Source: Halothiobacillaceae bacterium
GTDB lineage: Bacteria > Pseudomonadota > Gammaproteobacteria > Halothiobacillales > Halothiobacillaceae
Assembly: GCA_028696185.1 (NCBI GenBank)
Contig: JAQVHL010000004.1
Span: 1-64,000 of the forward strand
Direction of reading: 5' to 3'
Length of the DNA: 64,000 bases
Of this stretch, positions 46,269 through 56,317 are shown one piece after another (position 1 is the first letter of the stretch; each line of letters begins with the position of its first letter). The notes under the pieces were generated by a model. That model did no database searches. It was not told where the DNA came from and worked only from the letters and a program-made list of their open reading frames with translations. Made by a program: the position numbers and the translations under genes.

Positions 46269-46952
46269 TCAGCGGCTCACGAGAGGCCGGCTCAGTTCGC
46301 CGTTCTCGCGCAGGCATCCGGGCTGTTCTGCCGGGCGATTTTCCCAGATCAGACGGTTGTCTTCGGCGGAAAAGCCGGCGAGTCCGTCCAGAACCCAGCG
46401 CAGGGCGATGGGGTAGATTCGGTGTTCCAGTGCATGAACGCGCTGTTGCAGGCGGGCCGGGGTATCCTCGGGATGGACGTCCAGTTCGCCGTGCAGGATG
46501 ACCGGCCCGCCATCGACGGCTTCCGTGACGAAATGCACGCTGGCGCCGTGACGGGTATCGCCCGCCGCGAGGGCGCGGGCGTGCGTGTCGAGGCCCGGAT
46601 GCGCCGGCAGCAGCGAGGGGTGGATGTTGATCAGGCGCCCGGCATGGCGGCGGACGAAGTCGCCGGTGAGAACGCGCATGAAGCCGGCGAGGGCGATGAT
46701 GTCGGGTGCGGTTTGGTTAAGCTGCGCATCGAGGGCGGCCTCGAAGGCCGCGCGGCTTTCGTGTGCGCGATGATCGACGAGCCGGGTTGGAATGCCGGCA
46801 TCGGCGGCGCGCTGCAGGCCATAGGCTTCAGGCCGGTTGCTGATGACTTGCACGATGCGACCGGGCAGCCGCCCATCACGGCAGGCGTCGATCAAGGCTT
46901 GCAAGTTGCTGCCGTTGCCGGAAATCAGCACGGCGATCTTGGGCAGGCTCAC
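46269..46952 (-). CDS. purN: Phosphoribosylglycinamide formyltransferase
   Basis: 227-residue enzyme transferring formyl from 10-formyl-THF to GAR in purine synthesis. The motifs are intact: [15 protein letters not shown] near the N-terminus, [29 protein letters not shown] with the catalytic His, and [13 protein letters not shown] with the catalytic Asp. Its start overlaps the purM stop by ATGA on the minus strand. The C-terminus is slightly longer than in E. coli (212). Confidence 0.95.
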   Translation of the reverse strand: MSLPKIAVLISGNGSNLQALIDACRDGRLPGRIVQVISNRPEAYGLQRAADAGIPTRLVDHRAHESRAAFEAALDAQLNQTAPDIIALAGFMRVLTGDFVRRHAGRLINIHPSLLPAHPGLDTHARALAAGDTRHGASVHFVTEAVDGGPVILHGELDVHPEDTPARLQQRVHALEHRIYPIALRWVLDGLAGFSAEDNRLIWENRPAEQPGCLRENGELSRPLVSR

Positions 46953-47989
46953 GCGAGAATCACCGCCTCGCCTTCACGGCGTACCATCTCGCCCATGATC
47001 CAGGCTTTTTCTCCCTGTGCAGCGAGCAGGGCCAGGGCGGCATCGGCGTGTTCGCGCGGCAGCATGACGACCATCCCCACACCGTTGTTGAAGGTGCGGT
47101 ACATTTCGTGGCGATCGACATGGCCGGTTTCACGGATCCAGTCGAATACCGGTCCTGGCGCCCAGCTCGCGGTATCGATACGCGCGGCCAGGTTTTCCGC
47201 GAAGACGCGCGGCAGGTTTTCGATCAGTCCGCCACCGGTGATGTGGCACAGGCCATGAACCGGATGGGCGGCCATCAGGGCGCGCATGGATTTGACGTAA
47301 ATGCGGGTGGGGGCGAGCAGGGCATCGGCGAGGGTGGCGTCGCCGCAGGGAGCGTCAAGTGCCGTGCCGCTGACCTCGATAAGCTTGCGGATCAACGAGT
47401 ATCCGTTGGAGTGCGCGCCGCTGGAGGCCACGCCGATGAGCACATCGCCTTCGCAGACCTGGCTGCCGTCGAGCAAGGCGTCTTTTTCGACGATGCCCAC
47501 GCAGAAGCCGGCGAGGTCATAATCGCCCGCTTCGTACATGCCGGGCATCTCGGCGGTTTCTCCGCCGACCAGTGCGCAGCCCGCCTGATGGCAGCCTTCG
47601 GCAATTCCGGCGACCACATCCGCCGCCACATTCACGTCAAGCTTGCCGGTGGCGTAGTAATCAAGGAAGAACAGAGGCTCGGCGCCCTGGACCAGTACAT
47701 CGTTCACGCACATGCCGACCAGGTCGATGCCGATGGTTTCATGCCGCCCCAGATCGATGGCCAGACGCAGCTTGGTACCCACGCCGTCCGTGCCGGAAAC
47801 GAGTACCGGCTGGCGGTATCCGGCAGGCAGCTCGAACAGGGCGCCGAAGCCGCCCAGGCCGCCCAGCACTTCGGGGCGCCGGGTGCGGGCGACGGCGGGT
47901 TTGATGCGTTCGACGAGCGCGTTTCCGGCGTCGATGTCCACACCGGCGTCCCGGTAGCTCAAGGAAGGGCGGTTGGTGCTTGCGGTCAT
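46949..47989 (-). CDS. purM: Phosphoribosylformylglycinamidine cyclo-ligase
   Basis: 346-residue AIR synthetase, the step after PurL in purine synthesis. It shows [37 protein letters not shown] with the ATP-binding residues, [25 protein letters not shown] and [11 protein letters not shown]. It is the promoter-proximal gene of a purM-purN operon, divergent from perM. Confidence 0.96.
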   Translation of the reverse strand: MTASTNRPSLSYRDAGVDIDAGNALVERIKPAVARTRRPEVLGGLGGFGALFELPAGYRQPVLVSGTDGVGTKLRLAIDLGRHETIGIDLVGMCVNDVLVQGAEPLFFLDYYATGKLDVNVAADVVAGIAEGCHQAGCALVGGETAEMPGMYEAGDYDLAGFCVGIVEKDALLDGSQVCEGDVLIGVASSGAHSNGYSLIRKLIEVSGTALDAPCGDATLADALLAPTRIYVKSMRALMAAHPVHGLCHITGGGLIENLPRVFAENLAARIDTASWAPGPVFDWIRETGHVDRHEMYRTFNNGVGMVVMLPREHADAALALLAAQGEKAWIMGEMVRREGEAVILA

Positions 47990-48099
47990 GGGATGATTCC
48001 TGCGATCACGTGCTGGGTGGCGCCAATGGGCAGCCTGAAAATAAAGGTGTGCTATGTTACCACAGCCTTGATGCTTGACCGTGGGTGGGACCTGGGGCG

Positions 48100-49266
48100 A
48101 TGACGGACATTTCCAGACTTTTCTTTCTTGGCGGACTGGGGCTCGGTGGCGTCGTACTCTGGCTGCTTTCTCCTGTGCTGACGCCGTTCCTGGTCGCAGC
48201 TCTGCTGGCCTATCTTTTCGATCCGTGGGTGGATCGTCTGGAGCGCCGCCGCGTCCCGCGCAGCCTGGGTGTGGCCCTGGTGTTTCTGGTCATCGCGCTG
48301 GGGGTGAGCGCCGCGCTGTTGTGGCTGGCGCCGATGCTGCAAAAACAGATTCTGGCGTTGGCGCAGTCCCTTCCGGCCCATCTGGCCTGGATTCAGGATA
48401 CCCTGATCCCGCGCCTGACCGAGCTTACCGGCCTGCCGCTGGACATGTCCGCGCTCAAGACAACCCTGGCCGCGCACGCGCAGGAGGCGGGGCAGTGGGT
48501 GGCGCGCGGCCTGGGGCTGGCCTTCGGTTCGGGCATGACGCTGCTGTCCTGGTTGATGAACCTGCTCTTGGTACCGGTGGTCACGTTTTATCTTCTCCGC
48601 GACTGGGATCGTCTGGTCTCTGGTGTGCGTGGGCTGCTTCCGCGCGGGGTCGAGCCGACCGTGACTCAGCTCGCGCGCGAGTCGGACGATGTGCTGGGCG
48701 CCTTTTTGCGTGGTCAGCTTTCGGTGATGCTGGCGCTGGGCGTGGTGTACTCCACCGGATTGTGGATGGCAGGTCTTGAGCTGGCGCTGTTGATTGGCAT
48801 GATCGCCGGCCTGGTCAGTTTCGTGCCTTATCTGGGCTTCATTGTCGGTATCGTCAGCGCCAGCCTGGCCATGTATTTCCAGACTCACGAGTGGTTGCCG
48901 CTGGTTTATGTGCTGATTGTGTTCGGTATCGGTCAGCTCTTGGAGAGTGTCCTGTTTACCCCGCTGCTGGTTGGGGACCGTATCGGTCTGCATCCGGTGG
49001 CGGTGATTTTCTCGGTCATGGCGGGTGGGCAGTTGTTCGGATTCTTTGGCATTTTGCTCGCTTTGCCTGTGGCAGCGGTGCTTGCGGTGATCGTGCGGCA
49101 CATGCATGGGCGCTATCGGCAGAGCGCGTTTTATGGGGCAGAACCGCCTGCCGGACCGGATGCGGCTGTGTCGGTGACGATGCCCGTGGGGGAGGCGGAA
49201 ATCGACACGGTGCAGGGAGCGCCCGCCGCGGTGCCGGATGCGATCCCGCCAGTGAGCGAACGTTGA
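48100..49266 (+). CDS. perM: AI-2E family transporter PerM
   Basis: 388-residue membrane protein with about eight helices. The family start [40 protein letters not shown], the amphipathic [16 protein letters not shown] segment and the C-terminal [21 protein letters not shown] block are characteristic. The substrate of PerM is unsettled (permease, Na/H exchange and AI-2 export have all been proposed for relatives). ATG 48100 is preceded by a GGGG-rich site. It lies 6 bases before hda, the usual gammaproteobacterial order. Confidence 0.9.
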   Translation: MTDISRLFFLGGLGLGGVVLWLLSPVLTPFLVAALLAYLFDPWVDRLERRRVPRSLGVALVFLVIALGVSAALLWLAPMLQKQILALAQSLPAHLAWIQDTLIPRLTELTGLPLDMSALKTTLAAHAQEAGQWVARGLGLAFGSGMTLLSWLMNLLLVPVVTFYLLRDWDRLVSGVRGLLPRGVEPTVTQLARESDDVLGAFLRGQLSVMLALGVVYSTGLWMAGLELALLIGMIAGLVSFVPYLGFIVGIVSASLAMYFQTHEWLPLVYVLIVFGIGQLLESVLFTPLLVGDRIGLHPVAVIFSVMAGGQLFGFFGILLALPVAAVLAVIVRHMHGRYRQSAFYGAEPPAGPDAAVSVTMPVGEAEIDTVQGAPAAVPDAIPPVSER

Positions 49267-49272
49267 GGCGCC

Positions 49273-50022
49273 ATGCAACAGGCTGAGCTTTTCCCCTCGC
49301 CGCGTCAGTTGACGCTGGATCTGGGTGGCAGCGATCAGGCGGGACTGGAGGATTTTTCCGGCGAGCAGAATCGTCTGCCGCGCGAGCTGGTGCGTGCGCT
49401 ATTGCGTGGAGACGCCGAACCGGTGCAGTTGCTGGTCTGGGGGGCGCCGGGTTGCGGGCGCAGCCATCTTTTGCAGGCGGCCTGCCATGAGGCCGGCGCC
49501 TTGGGGGGGGCGGCGGCTTATCTGCCCTTGAACGAGCTGGCCGATTATGGCCCCGGTGTGCTGGAGGGGCTGGAGCGCCTGCCTCTGGTGGCCGTTGATG
49601 ATGTTCAGGCGGTGGCGGGGTGTCCGGCCTGGGAGGAAGGTTTGTTCGATCTGATCAACCGCGCGCGGGAGCAGGGGGCGCGCCTGCTGCTCTCGGCGGA
49701 TGGGCCGCCAACGGCCTTGGGCTTGAGTTTGCCGGATTTGGTCTCGCGTCTGGGCTGGGGGCCGGTATTGCGCCTGCCCGATCCGGATGACGCGCTCAAG
49801 GCCCAGGTGCTCTTGCAGCGCGCAGAGGGGCGTGGGCTGGAGTTGCCTGAGGAGGTGATCCGCTACCTGCTCACCCGGCATAGTCGTCGCTTGAGTGATC
49901 TGCTGGCGCTGTTCGACCGGCTGGATGAAGCGTCCCTGAGCTGTGGGCGGCGTCTGAGTCTGCCGTTCGTGCGTGCCGTACTGGAGGAAGACGTGGCGCG
50001 TGTGAAGCCGGGCGGGGGCTGA
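49273..50022 (+). CDS. hda: DnaA inactivator Hda
   Basis: 249-residue AAA+ protein that, with the sliding clamp, stimulates DnaA-ATP hydrolysis. The N-terminal MQQAELFPSPRQLTLDLG carries a clamp-binding motif (QxxLF type). Walker A reads GAPGCGRSH, Walker B LVAVDDVQAV, and the DnaA-like lid domain ends in LSLPFVRAVLEE. It is translated right after perM. Gene order and size support Hda over DnaA proper. Confidence 0.92.
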   Translation: MQQAELFPSPRQLTLDLGGSDQAGLEDFSGEQNRLPRELVRALLRGDAEPVQLLVWGAPGCGRSHLLQAACHEAGALGGAAAYLPLNELADYGPGVLEGLERLPLVAVDDVQAVAGCPAWEEGLFDLINRAREQGARLLLSADGPPTALGLSLPDLVSRLGWGPVLRLPDPDDALKAQVLLQRAEGRGLELPEEVIRYLLTRHSRRLSDLLALFDRLDEASLSCGRRLSLPFVRAVLEEDVARVKPGGG

Positions 50023-50039
50023 AAGATCCGCTTTCAGCC
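50017..50039. terminator. Hairpin overlapping the hda stop codon
   Basis: GGCTGAAAG and CTTTCAGCC form a perfect 9-bp stem with an ATCCG loop. The left arm contains the hda stop TGA. It lies between convergent genes. Confidence 0.65.
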
Positions 50040-50063
50040 TCCGGCCATGGGGTTGACTTTCGG

Positions 50064-50888
50064 TCAGAGTCCTTCGGTGAGTGTGCGGAAGGTTTCTTCC
50101 AGCTCGTCGTCCAGCGGGTTGCTGGTAGGGTCCACGCCCAGTTTTTCGGCGGCGGGTACGCCGATCCAGTTCTCCTCGGCGGCTCCGGAATCAATGGAGC
50201 GTGCCTGCAGGATGGCGACGGTGACCACATCCGTGTAATCGGGTGGCCCCTCGTGGGTGCGCTGTAGATTGCCGCACTCACGGACCACTGTGGTGAAGTG
50301 CTCGGGGAAGTTCCAGGCAGAGATGATTTGCACGCCCAGGCGGGGCTGCAGTTCGAGGATCAGCTCGTCCAGCAGGGCGGGGGCGGCCTGCAGCTTGGGA
50401 ATGTCTTCGGCAATGGCAATGACCGGCAGGGCGCCGATGCCGTGCAGAAGACCGGCGAGCATGGCCTGTTCGGGGTCGATGTGGCGGTGCTTGCGTGCCA
50501 GCATGGTGGCCAGCGTGGCGACCTGGGTGCTGAACTCCCAGTGGCGGCGCATGCGCTGCTGAAGCGCCTGCGATTTGCTCTGGAAAAGCTGCTGCAGGGC
50601 GAGGCTGACCACAAGATTGCTCACCGCGCGCATGCCGATGCGCGTGATGATCTGATTCAGGTTCTCGATGGGCTGTACGCCCCGGTAGAGCGGGCTGTTG
50701 GCCACCTGGATCAGCCGTGCGGAAATGGCCGGGTCGCGCGAGACGACGCTGGCCAGGTCCGATGCGGTGCTGTTCGGATTTTCGGCGATGCTTTTCACCT
50801 TGAAAGCCACGTCCGGCAGCGTTGGCAACGCAATGCCCTTTTCGTGGATGCGGTTGATGATCGCCTGCTGGAATGCCTCGTTCGTCAT
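50064..50888 (-). CDS. HDOD domain protein
   Basis: 274-residue cytosolic protein consisting almost entirely of an HDOD domain (about 15-215): LPTLPDVAFKVKSIAENPNS, VSRDPAISARLIQVANSPLY, IGMRAVSNLVVSLA and AGLLHGIGALPVIA. HDOD proteins lack most HD metal ligands and act as signalling scaffolds. No output domain is attached. It is 39 bases downstream of ettA on the same strand and could share its transcript. Confidence 0.92.
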   Translation of the reverse strand: MTNEAFQQAIINRIHEKGIALPTLPDVAFKVKSIAENPNSTASDLASVVSRDPAISARLIQVANSPLYRGVQPIENLNQIITRIGMRAVSNLVVSLALQQLFQSKSQALQQRMRRHWEFSTQVATLATMLARKHRHIDPEQAMLAGLLHGIGALPVIAIAEDIPKLQAAPALLDELILELQPRLGVQIISAWNFPEHFTTVVRECGNLQRTHEGPPDYTDVVTVAILQARSIDSGAAEENWIGVPAAEKLGVDPTSNPLDDELEETFRTLTEGL

Positions 50889-50927
50889 GCTGTTTCCGTA
50901 CGTCCCAATGCGTGTTTCATAAAGCGA

Positions 50928-52592
50928 TCAGGCCAGCTTCGTGTATTTGAGCCGCTTGGGCTGATCGGCGTCCGTACCCAGTCGCTTGTGGCGATCGGCT
51001 TCGTAATCCTGATAGTTGCCCTCGAAGAATACCACCGAGCCATCGTCTTCGAAGGCGAGAATATGCGAGGCAATACGGTCGAGGAACCAGCGATCATGTG
51101 AAATCACCAGCACGCAGCCGGGGAAGTCGAGAATCGCCTGTTCCAGCGCGCGCAGAGTTTCCACGTCCAGATCGTTGGTCGGCTCGTCGAGCAGCACGAC
51201 GTTGCCGCCGGATTTGAGCAGTTTGGCCAGATGGACGCGGTTACGCTCCCCGCCGGAGAGATCCTTGATGAACTTCTGCTGCGCATCGCCCTTGAAGTTG
51301 AAGCGTCCCAGGTAGGCGCGCGAGGGCATCTCGAATTTACCGACCTGGATGGTATCGAGCCCGTCGGAGACCTCCTGCCAGACGGTCTTGCTGCCGTCGA
51401 GCGTGTCGCGACTCTGGTCCACATAGGCCAGTTGCACGGTTTCACCCAGGGTGATTTGGCCGGCATCCGGCTTTTCCTGCCCGGTAATCATGCGGAACAG
51501 GGTGGATTTGCCCACGCCGTTCGGGCCGATGATGCCGACTACGGCACCCTTGGGGACGGAGAAGGACAGCCCCTGGTACAGCACGCGCTCGCCGAAGGAC
51601 TTGGAAAGGCTCTCCACCTCGATGACCTTGTCGCCCAGGCGTGGGCCGGGCGGAATGTATATTTCGTTGGTTTCCGAGCGCTTCTGGAATTCGACCGACT
51701 GCATTTCCTCGAAGCGCGCCAGACGGGCCTTGGATTTGGCCTGTCGCGCCTTGGGGTTCTGCCTTACCCATTCGAGTTCGGCCTTCATGGCCTTCTGGTG
51801 GGCAGATTCGGTTTTTTCTTCCTGTTCCAGGCGCTTCTCCTTGGCTTCCAGCCAGGCGGAGTAGTTGCCCTCGAAGGGAATACCCTGCCCACGGTCGAGT
51901 TCGAGAATCCAGCCGGCCACGTTGTCGAGGAAGTAACGGTCGTGGGTGACCGCCACCACGGTGCCGGGGAAGTCCTGCAGGAAGCGCTCCAGCCAGGCGA
52001 CGGATTCGGCGTCCAGGTGGTTGGTCGGCTCGTCGAGGATCAGCATGTCCGGGTTGGAGAGCAGCAGGCGGCATAGGGCCACGCGGCGCTTCTCGCCCCC
52101 GGAGAGGTGTTCGACGGAGGCCTCCCAGGGCGGCAGACGCAGCGCGTCGGCGGCAATTTCCAGCTTGCGGTCGAGATCCCAGCCACCGGCGGCATCGATC
52201 TTGTCCTGCAACTGGGCCTGCTCGGCCAGAAGGGCGTCGAAATCGGCCTCGGGATCGGCGAAGGCGTTGCTGATTTCGTTGAAGCGTTGCAACAGCGCGG
52301 CGATTTCCCCCACACCTTCCATCACGTTGCCGCGCACGTCCTTGTCCGGATTGAGTTGCGGCTCCTGGGGCAGGTAGCCGATCTTGATGCCGGGTTGCGG
52401 GCGGGCTTCGCCGATGATGTCCTTGTCCACGCCGGCCATGATGCGCAGGAGTGTCGACTTTCCGGCGCCGTTGTAGCCCAGGACGCCGATCTTGGCGCCC
52501 GGAAAGAAGTTGAGATAGATATCCTTGAGGATATGCTTCTTGGGTGGGACCACCTTGCCCACGCCGTTCATGGTAAAGATATATTGAGCCAT
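50928..52592 (-). CDS. ettA: Energy-dependent translational throttle protein EttA
   Basis: 554-residue ABC-F ATPase binding the ribosomal E site and gating translation by ATP/ADP ratio. Two ATPase domains are visible: Walker [10 protein letters not shown] and GPNGVGKST, signatures [14 protein letters not shown] and [14 protein letters not shown], and Walker [13 protein letters not shown] and [12 protein letters not shown]. They are joined by a helical linker rich in Glu/Lys (about 240-290). The size matches E. coli EttA (555). Start ATG 52592 gives the usual MAQYIFTMN sequence. Confidence 0.96.
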   Translation of the reverse strand: MAQYIFTMNGVGKVVPPKKHILKDIYLNFFPGAKIGVLGYNGAGKSTLLRIMAGVDKDIIGEARPQPGIKIGYLPQEPQLNPDKDVRGNVMEGVGEIAALLQRFNEISNAFADPEADFDALLAEQAQLQDKIDAAGGWDLDRKLEIAADALRLPPWEASVEHLSGGEKRRVALCRLLLSNPDMLILDEPTNHLDAESVAWLERFLQDFPGTVVAVTHDRYFLDNVAGWILELDRGQGIPFEGNYSAWLEAKEKRLEQEEKTESAHQKAMKAELEWVRQNPKARQAKSKARLARFEEMQSVEFQKRSETNEIYIPPGPRLGDKVIEVESLSKSFGERVLYQGLSFSVPKGAVVGIIGPNGVGKSTLFRMITGQEKPDAGQITLGETVQLAYVDQSRDTLDGSKTVWQEVSDGLDTIQVGKFEMPSRAYLGRFNFKGDAQQKFIKDLSGGERNRVHLAKLLKSGGNVVLLDEPTNDLDVETLRALEQAILDFPGCVLVISHDRWFLDRIASHILAFEDDGSVVFFEGNYQDYEADRHKRLGTDADQPKRLKYTKLA

Positions 52593-52816
52593 GGCTGGAA
52601 TTTTGCTGCCGCAACGGGGGGATGCCCAAACCCCGGTAAATTAGTGGGCCAGTGAAAATCGGGCTTTCCACGCATGGCGTACCAAGGGTACAGGCCAAAC
52701 GGGAACGAGCCTTGCATTATCTGCCAAAAGAGCCTGGCTTTCCAGCGTCTCGCCAAGGGCGGAATGTGTGGATTTTTCGGGTTAACGTATTGAAATAAAA
52801 GATTAAGGGGGCTGGT
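52593..52816. other. Divergent region between ettA and the vWA gene
   Basis: 224 bases with no gene. The part before 52817 is AT-rich (GTATTGAAATAAAAGATTAAG) and may hold the vWA promoter, with AAGGGG six bases before its GTG start. No clear operator was seen. Confidence 0.35.
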
Positions 52817-54622
52817 GTGGCTCACATGGCAATGCGATGGATGGCCTTGGTGATCTGTTTGGTCGCCGCGCCGGGTGTCAAGGCAACGTCGGCCCCCTCG
52901 GCCAGCGAGGGGGGTGTGCAGGTGCTGATCGATGTGTCGGGCAGCATGAAACGCACCGATCCGCTCAATCTGCGTCAGCCGGCACTGCGCCTTCTGGTCG
53001 GTCTGATGCCGGATGGCCAGCGTACCGGGTTGTGGTTCTTCGGTGAAGGCGTGCGTGAGGCTTTGCCGATGCAGCGTGTCGATGCGCGCTGGCGCAAGCA
53101 GGCGGAAGCCACGGCGGGGCGCATCGGTTCGCGCGATCTGTTCACCGATATCGGTGGTGCGCTGGAGGCTGCGATGCGCGACTGGGCCGTTCCCGAAGGC
53201 GATGCGTCAAAACCCCGGCATATCATTCTGCTCAGTGATGGCATGGTGGACATCTCCAAGGAGGCCGATAAAAACGTCGAAGCGCGCCGTAAGGTGCTGG
53301 AGACGATCCTCCCCGCCTTGCGCGAGCGCCGTATCCGGGTACACACCATTGCCCTGTCCGAGGAAGCCGATCACGAGTTGCTGCGCCGGCTGGCGGAGCA
53401 GACCGATGGGGTCTACGAGGCCCTGCAGGATGCCGGGCGTCTGCAGCGGGCCTTCCTTCATCTGTTCGAGAAATCAGCCCCTCGCGACACCTTGCCACTA
53501 CGCGACAACCGGTTTACCGTCGATCCCAGTGTCTCGGAACTGACCTTGCTCGTGTTCCGCAAGGACGGTGCGCCGCCGACCCGGTTGCGTCTGCCAGACA
53601 AGAGTGTGGTGGATGCCGCGTCCGCAGCCGCACGCGAAGGCTGGCGCTGGGATAGTGAGGCGGGGCGCGATCTGATCACCATCACTGCTCCGCTTCCGGG
53701 CGAGTGGCGCATTCAGGCCGACGTGGATCCGGATAACCGCGCGATGGTGGTCACACACCTGAAGCTGGCCTCTGAGTCCATTCCCAATCAGCTCTATGTG
53801 GGTGAGCGTTTCGATGCAAGCTTTTACCTGACCGAGAACGACGCGCCCCTGAGCGATACGCGCCTGCTCCGTGAAATCCGTCTGCTGGGCGTGCTGACCG
53901 GCCCTGGCGCCCCGGCTGGAGAACGGCAGCTGACCGACGATGGCTCGGGACTGGATCGTGTCGGTGCCGATGGGCGTTACGACCTGCCCCTGACCGAGGG
54001 TTTGGGCGAGGGCGCCTACCAATTGCTGGTGCGCGCGGTCTCGCCCACCTTCGAGCGCGAGCTGCGCCACGACTTCAGCCTTAATGGCGCGCGTCTTCTG
54101 GGCTTTACCCTGGCGGGCGATCCGAGTGCGCCGGTTGTCGAGGTGCGTCCCGAAGCCGGGGTGCTTGACCCCGAGCGCATGAAGCTCGACGGGCATGTGG
54201 CCTGTCCGGGACAGCCGCCGCGCACGGTAGAGTTCACTCGTCTGGACCTGGCCGGCCCGGTCTGGATTGCTGGCCTGGAAGCACAGGAGAGCGGTCATCT
54301 TGGATGTACCGTCAGCGCACTGGTGGACGGCGTGACGCTCGCCGGGCGCGCGATCCGCTATGGCGCGCCGTCCTGGCCGTTGCCCAAACCGGAGGCGGCG
54401 GCGCCAGCTGCCAAATCGGAAGGGAATAAACAAGGTGCTGCCCCGACCGAGCTGGAAAAGCCGGAAAAAAAGGAGGCCGGGAGCGGCACCTGGATCGTCA
54501 TCGCCATAATTGTCCTGGCCAACCTGTTGCTGGGTGGGGCGGCCTGGCTTGGCCTGCGCCTCTGGCGTCGTCGTGAAGCACAGCAAATGCAGAAGATTCT
54601 TGAAGAAGGGGAAACCCAATGA
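52817..54622 (+). CDS. Membrane-anchored von Willebrand factor A protein
   Basis: 601 residues. An N-terminal signal (about 5-25) is followed by a vWA domain (about 30-220) with an intact MIDAS start, DVSGSMK, and LLSDGMVD. A beta-rich middle (about 225-510) follows, then an Ala/Pro/Lys linker and a C-terminal membrane helix (WIVIAIIVLANLLLGGAAWLGL) with a short basic tail, so most of the protein lies in the periplasm. GTG 52817 was preferred to ATG 52826 because AAGGGG is six bases upstream. The N-terminal layout resembles the gammaproteobacterial TIGR03503 group of unknown function. The next gene overlaps by ATGA. Confidence 0.8.
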   Translation: MAHMAMRWMALVICLVAAPGVKATSAPSASEGGVQVLIDVSGSMKRTDPLNLRQPALRLLVGLMPDGQRTGLWFFGEGVREALPMQRVDARWRKQAEATAGRIGSRDLFTDIGGALEAAMRDWAVPEGDASKPRHIILLSDGMVDISKEADKNVEARRKVLETILPALRERRIRVHTIALSEEADHELLRRLAEQTDGVYEALQDAGRLQRAFLHLFEKSAPRDTLPLRDNRFTVDPSVSELTLLVFRKDGAPPTRLRLPDKSVVDAASAAAREGWRWDSEAGRDLITITAPLPGEWRIQADVDPDNRAMVVTHLKLASESIPNQLYVGERFDASFYLTENDAPLSDTRLLREIRLLGVLTGPGAPAGERQLTDDGSGLDRVGADGRYDLPLTEGLGEGAYQLLVRAVSPTFERELRHDFSLNGARLLGFTLAGDPSAPVVEVRPEAGVLDPERMKLDGHVACPGQPPRTVEFTRLDLAGPVWIAGLEAQESGHLGCTVSALVDGVTLAGRAIRYGAPSWPLPKPEAAAPAAKSEGNKQGAAPTELEKPEKKEAGSGTWIVIAIIVLANLLLGGAAWLGLRLWRRREAQQMQKILEEGETQ

Positions 54623-55800
54623 GCAGCGCGAATGCCGTGGTGGAAACCCAGACCGTAGCGGAGGCCGCGGCCCCTTCCTCGCTGGTCATGACCTGGGCGA
54701 TTCTGAGCAGTGAGGCCGCCCTCGTACTCGCTGTGGTGCTGATTATCACCCTCGTGGCTGGGGCGCGTCGGCGTGGGCGCTGGAAACAGGCGGCGAGCCG
54801 TCTTATGGAAGGGCATCGCCGGGAAACACCGCGCTGGGAAGAGGCGCTGGACCGGCATCTCAAGGAGCAGGGTATCCCCTTGGCGGAGCAAAGTCGTGAT
54901 GCGCGTCGTCATCGCGTCGACGAATTCATGCGTCAGCTGCTCGATGCCTGGATTCGTCAGGAGCCCGAGGGAGTGAAGTCACTTGCCGACCGGCTGGGCG
55001 AGATGCGCCATGAAGACGCACTGGCCGTGGTGGAAGCGGTGCGAGCCATGACGCCCGCTACGCTGCAGGAAGCGGTTGCTGCCGTGTCAGGGACCGTATC
55101 CGACGATGCGCGCCTGCGTGAAATGGAAAGCTTCAATGCGCGTTTGCGCGAGGAGCTGGAGGCCACGCGCGGGCGGGAAATCGAGCGCTCAGCCCAGCTG
55201 CGCGAGGCCATTTCCACCATCAATACACTGGTTGGTGAGTACGGGCGTGGACGGGGGCGGGAAATCGCGCCGACCTTCGAGGAAATTCTGGATATCATCG
55301 AACAGCGGCGGGGAGGCGTTTCCGTGACACCGGCAGCCGTCGCCTCTGCATCCAGCGCCCCCCTTGTCGCCGCCGAGGTGCCTCAGGGCGTAATGGACGA
55401 GCCGGCCGCGCTGAGCGATGGGCGAGCCGAACCCATGCTGGACGAAGCTCCACTCGATGAAGAGGCCTTACTGAAGGAGCTTGGCGCTGCGAGCGAACCG
55501 CAGGTGGATGATCTGGACGATCTGACCGACATCGATGCGCTGCTGGCCGCCAATGGCCCTGCATTGACCGAGCCGGCACCTGTGGTGGAAGACATCATCG
55601 TTGCCACGGAGGAGCCTCAGATCGAGCCCACGGCACCGTCATCTCCCGTGCCGGCGGCGGTTCAGAACACGACGCAGAATCCGGTGGAGGATGCGCTGGA
55701 CCTGGATGCCTTGCTGGATATCGAACTGGGACGCCAGCAGGAGCCGGTGGCCGATGAATTCGATCTGAGCAAGGAAGTATCGCCCCGCACCGGGAGTTGA
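54619..55800 (+). CDS. Membrane protein with acidic C-terminal tail, partner of the vWA protein
   Basis: 393 residues with one membrane helix (about 32-48, LVLAVVLIITLVAG). A cytosolic helical, coiled-coil-like region follows (about 50-230), then a long acidic, Pro/Ala-rich tail (about 240-393) with repeated short acidic blocks such as LDEAPLDEEALLKEL, DDLDDLTDIDALL and DALDLDALLDIELG. I do not recognise a family. Overlap of start and stop codons with the vWA gene suggests coupled translation and a complex across the inner membrane: vWA domain outside, acidic tail inside. Confidence 0.75.
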   Translation: MSSANAVVETQTVAEAAAPSSLVMTWAILSSEAALVLAVVLIITLVAGARRRGRWKQAASRLMEGHRRETPRWEEALDRHLKEQGIPLAEQSRDARRHRVDEFMRQLLDAWIRQEPEGVKSLADRLGEMRHEDALAVVEAVRAMTPATLQEAVAAVSGTVSDDARLREMESFNARLREELEATRGREIERSAQLREAISTINTLVGEYGRGRGREIAPTFEEILDIIEQRRGGVSVTPAAVASASSAPLVAAEVPQGVMDEPAALSDGRAEPMLDEAPLDEEALLKELGAASEPQVDDLDDLTDIDALLAANGPALTEPAPVVEDIIVATEEPQIEPTAPSSPVPAAVQNTTQNPVEDALDLDALLDIELGRQQEPVADEFDLSKEVSPRTGS

Positions 55801-55828
55801 TGCTGCCGCATGGTCTCTGCTCACCGGG

Positions 55829-55849
55829 AATGCTAGCATGCTAAGCATT
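55829..55849. promoter_or_regulatory. 21-bp palindrome before the PsiE-like gene
   Basis: AATGCT and AGCATT form arms around an inner GCATGC. It lies 28 bases before the start codon, in a position fit for an operator. No matching regulator is in the window. Confidence 0.35.
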
Positions 55850-55876
55850 GACGGAAGGGCATGACCGGGAGAGGCG

Positions 55877-56311
55877 ATGCTGGCTCGTGTGGAAGACCTG
55901 ATGCGCGGTACCGTGACCGCGCTGCGCTATTTGTTCATCCTGGTGATGGTCATTTATCTCACCCTGTGCATCGCAAGTCTTGCTGTCAAGCTGCTGCCTT
56001 TGTTCGCGCAACTCGGTGCGCCGGAGTTTCACGACCTGATGGGGGTGCTCAACGACGCACTGTTCACGCTGATTGTGATCGCCGTAGTGCGCAGCCTGTT
56101 CGTCAACGACAGCTTTCAGTATGCCCTGACATTTCTCGAAGTCGGCTTCGTGGTACTGATGCGCAAGCTGATCCTGCTGGACACCGCGCCCCATGAGACC
56201 TGGGTGCTGCTGGTGCTGGGCCTGATTTCGGTGATGTTCTTCGGCCTGATTCTCTACACCCATTATCTGCGCAAGCGCCCGGACAACGATCTGCCGGCGG
56301 GCAATATCTGA
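55877..56311 (+). CDS. PsiE-like small membrane protein
   Basis: 144 residues with four predicted membrane helices. The FLEVGFVVLMRKLILLD stretch and overall layout fit the phosphate-starvation-inducible PsiE family (PF06146-like), whose function is unknown. It could be read with the vWA pair but is separated by a 76-base gap with a palindrome. It ends 6 bases from the convergent chemoreceptor gene. Confidence 0.65.
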   Translation: MLARVEDLMRGTVTALRYLFILVMVIYLTLCIASLAVKLLPLFAQLGAPEFHDLMGVLNDALFTLIVIAVVRSLFVNDSFQYALTFLEVGFVVLMRKLILLDTAPHETWVLLVLGLISVMFFGLILYTHYLRKRPDNDLPAGNI

Positions 56312-56317
56312 TTCAGA

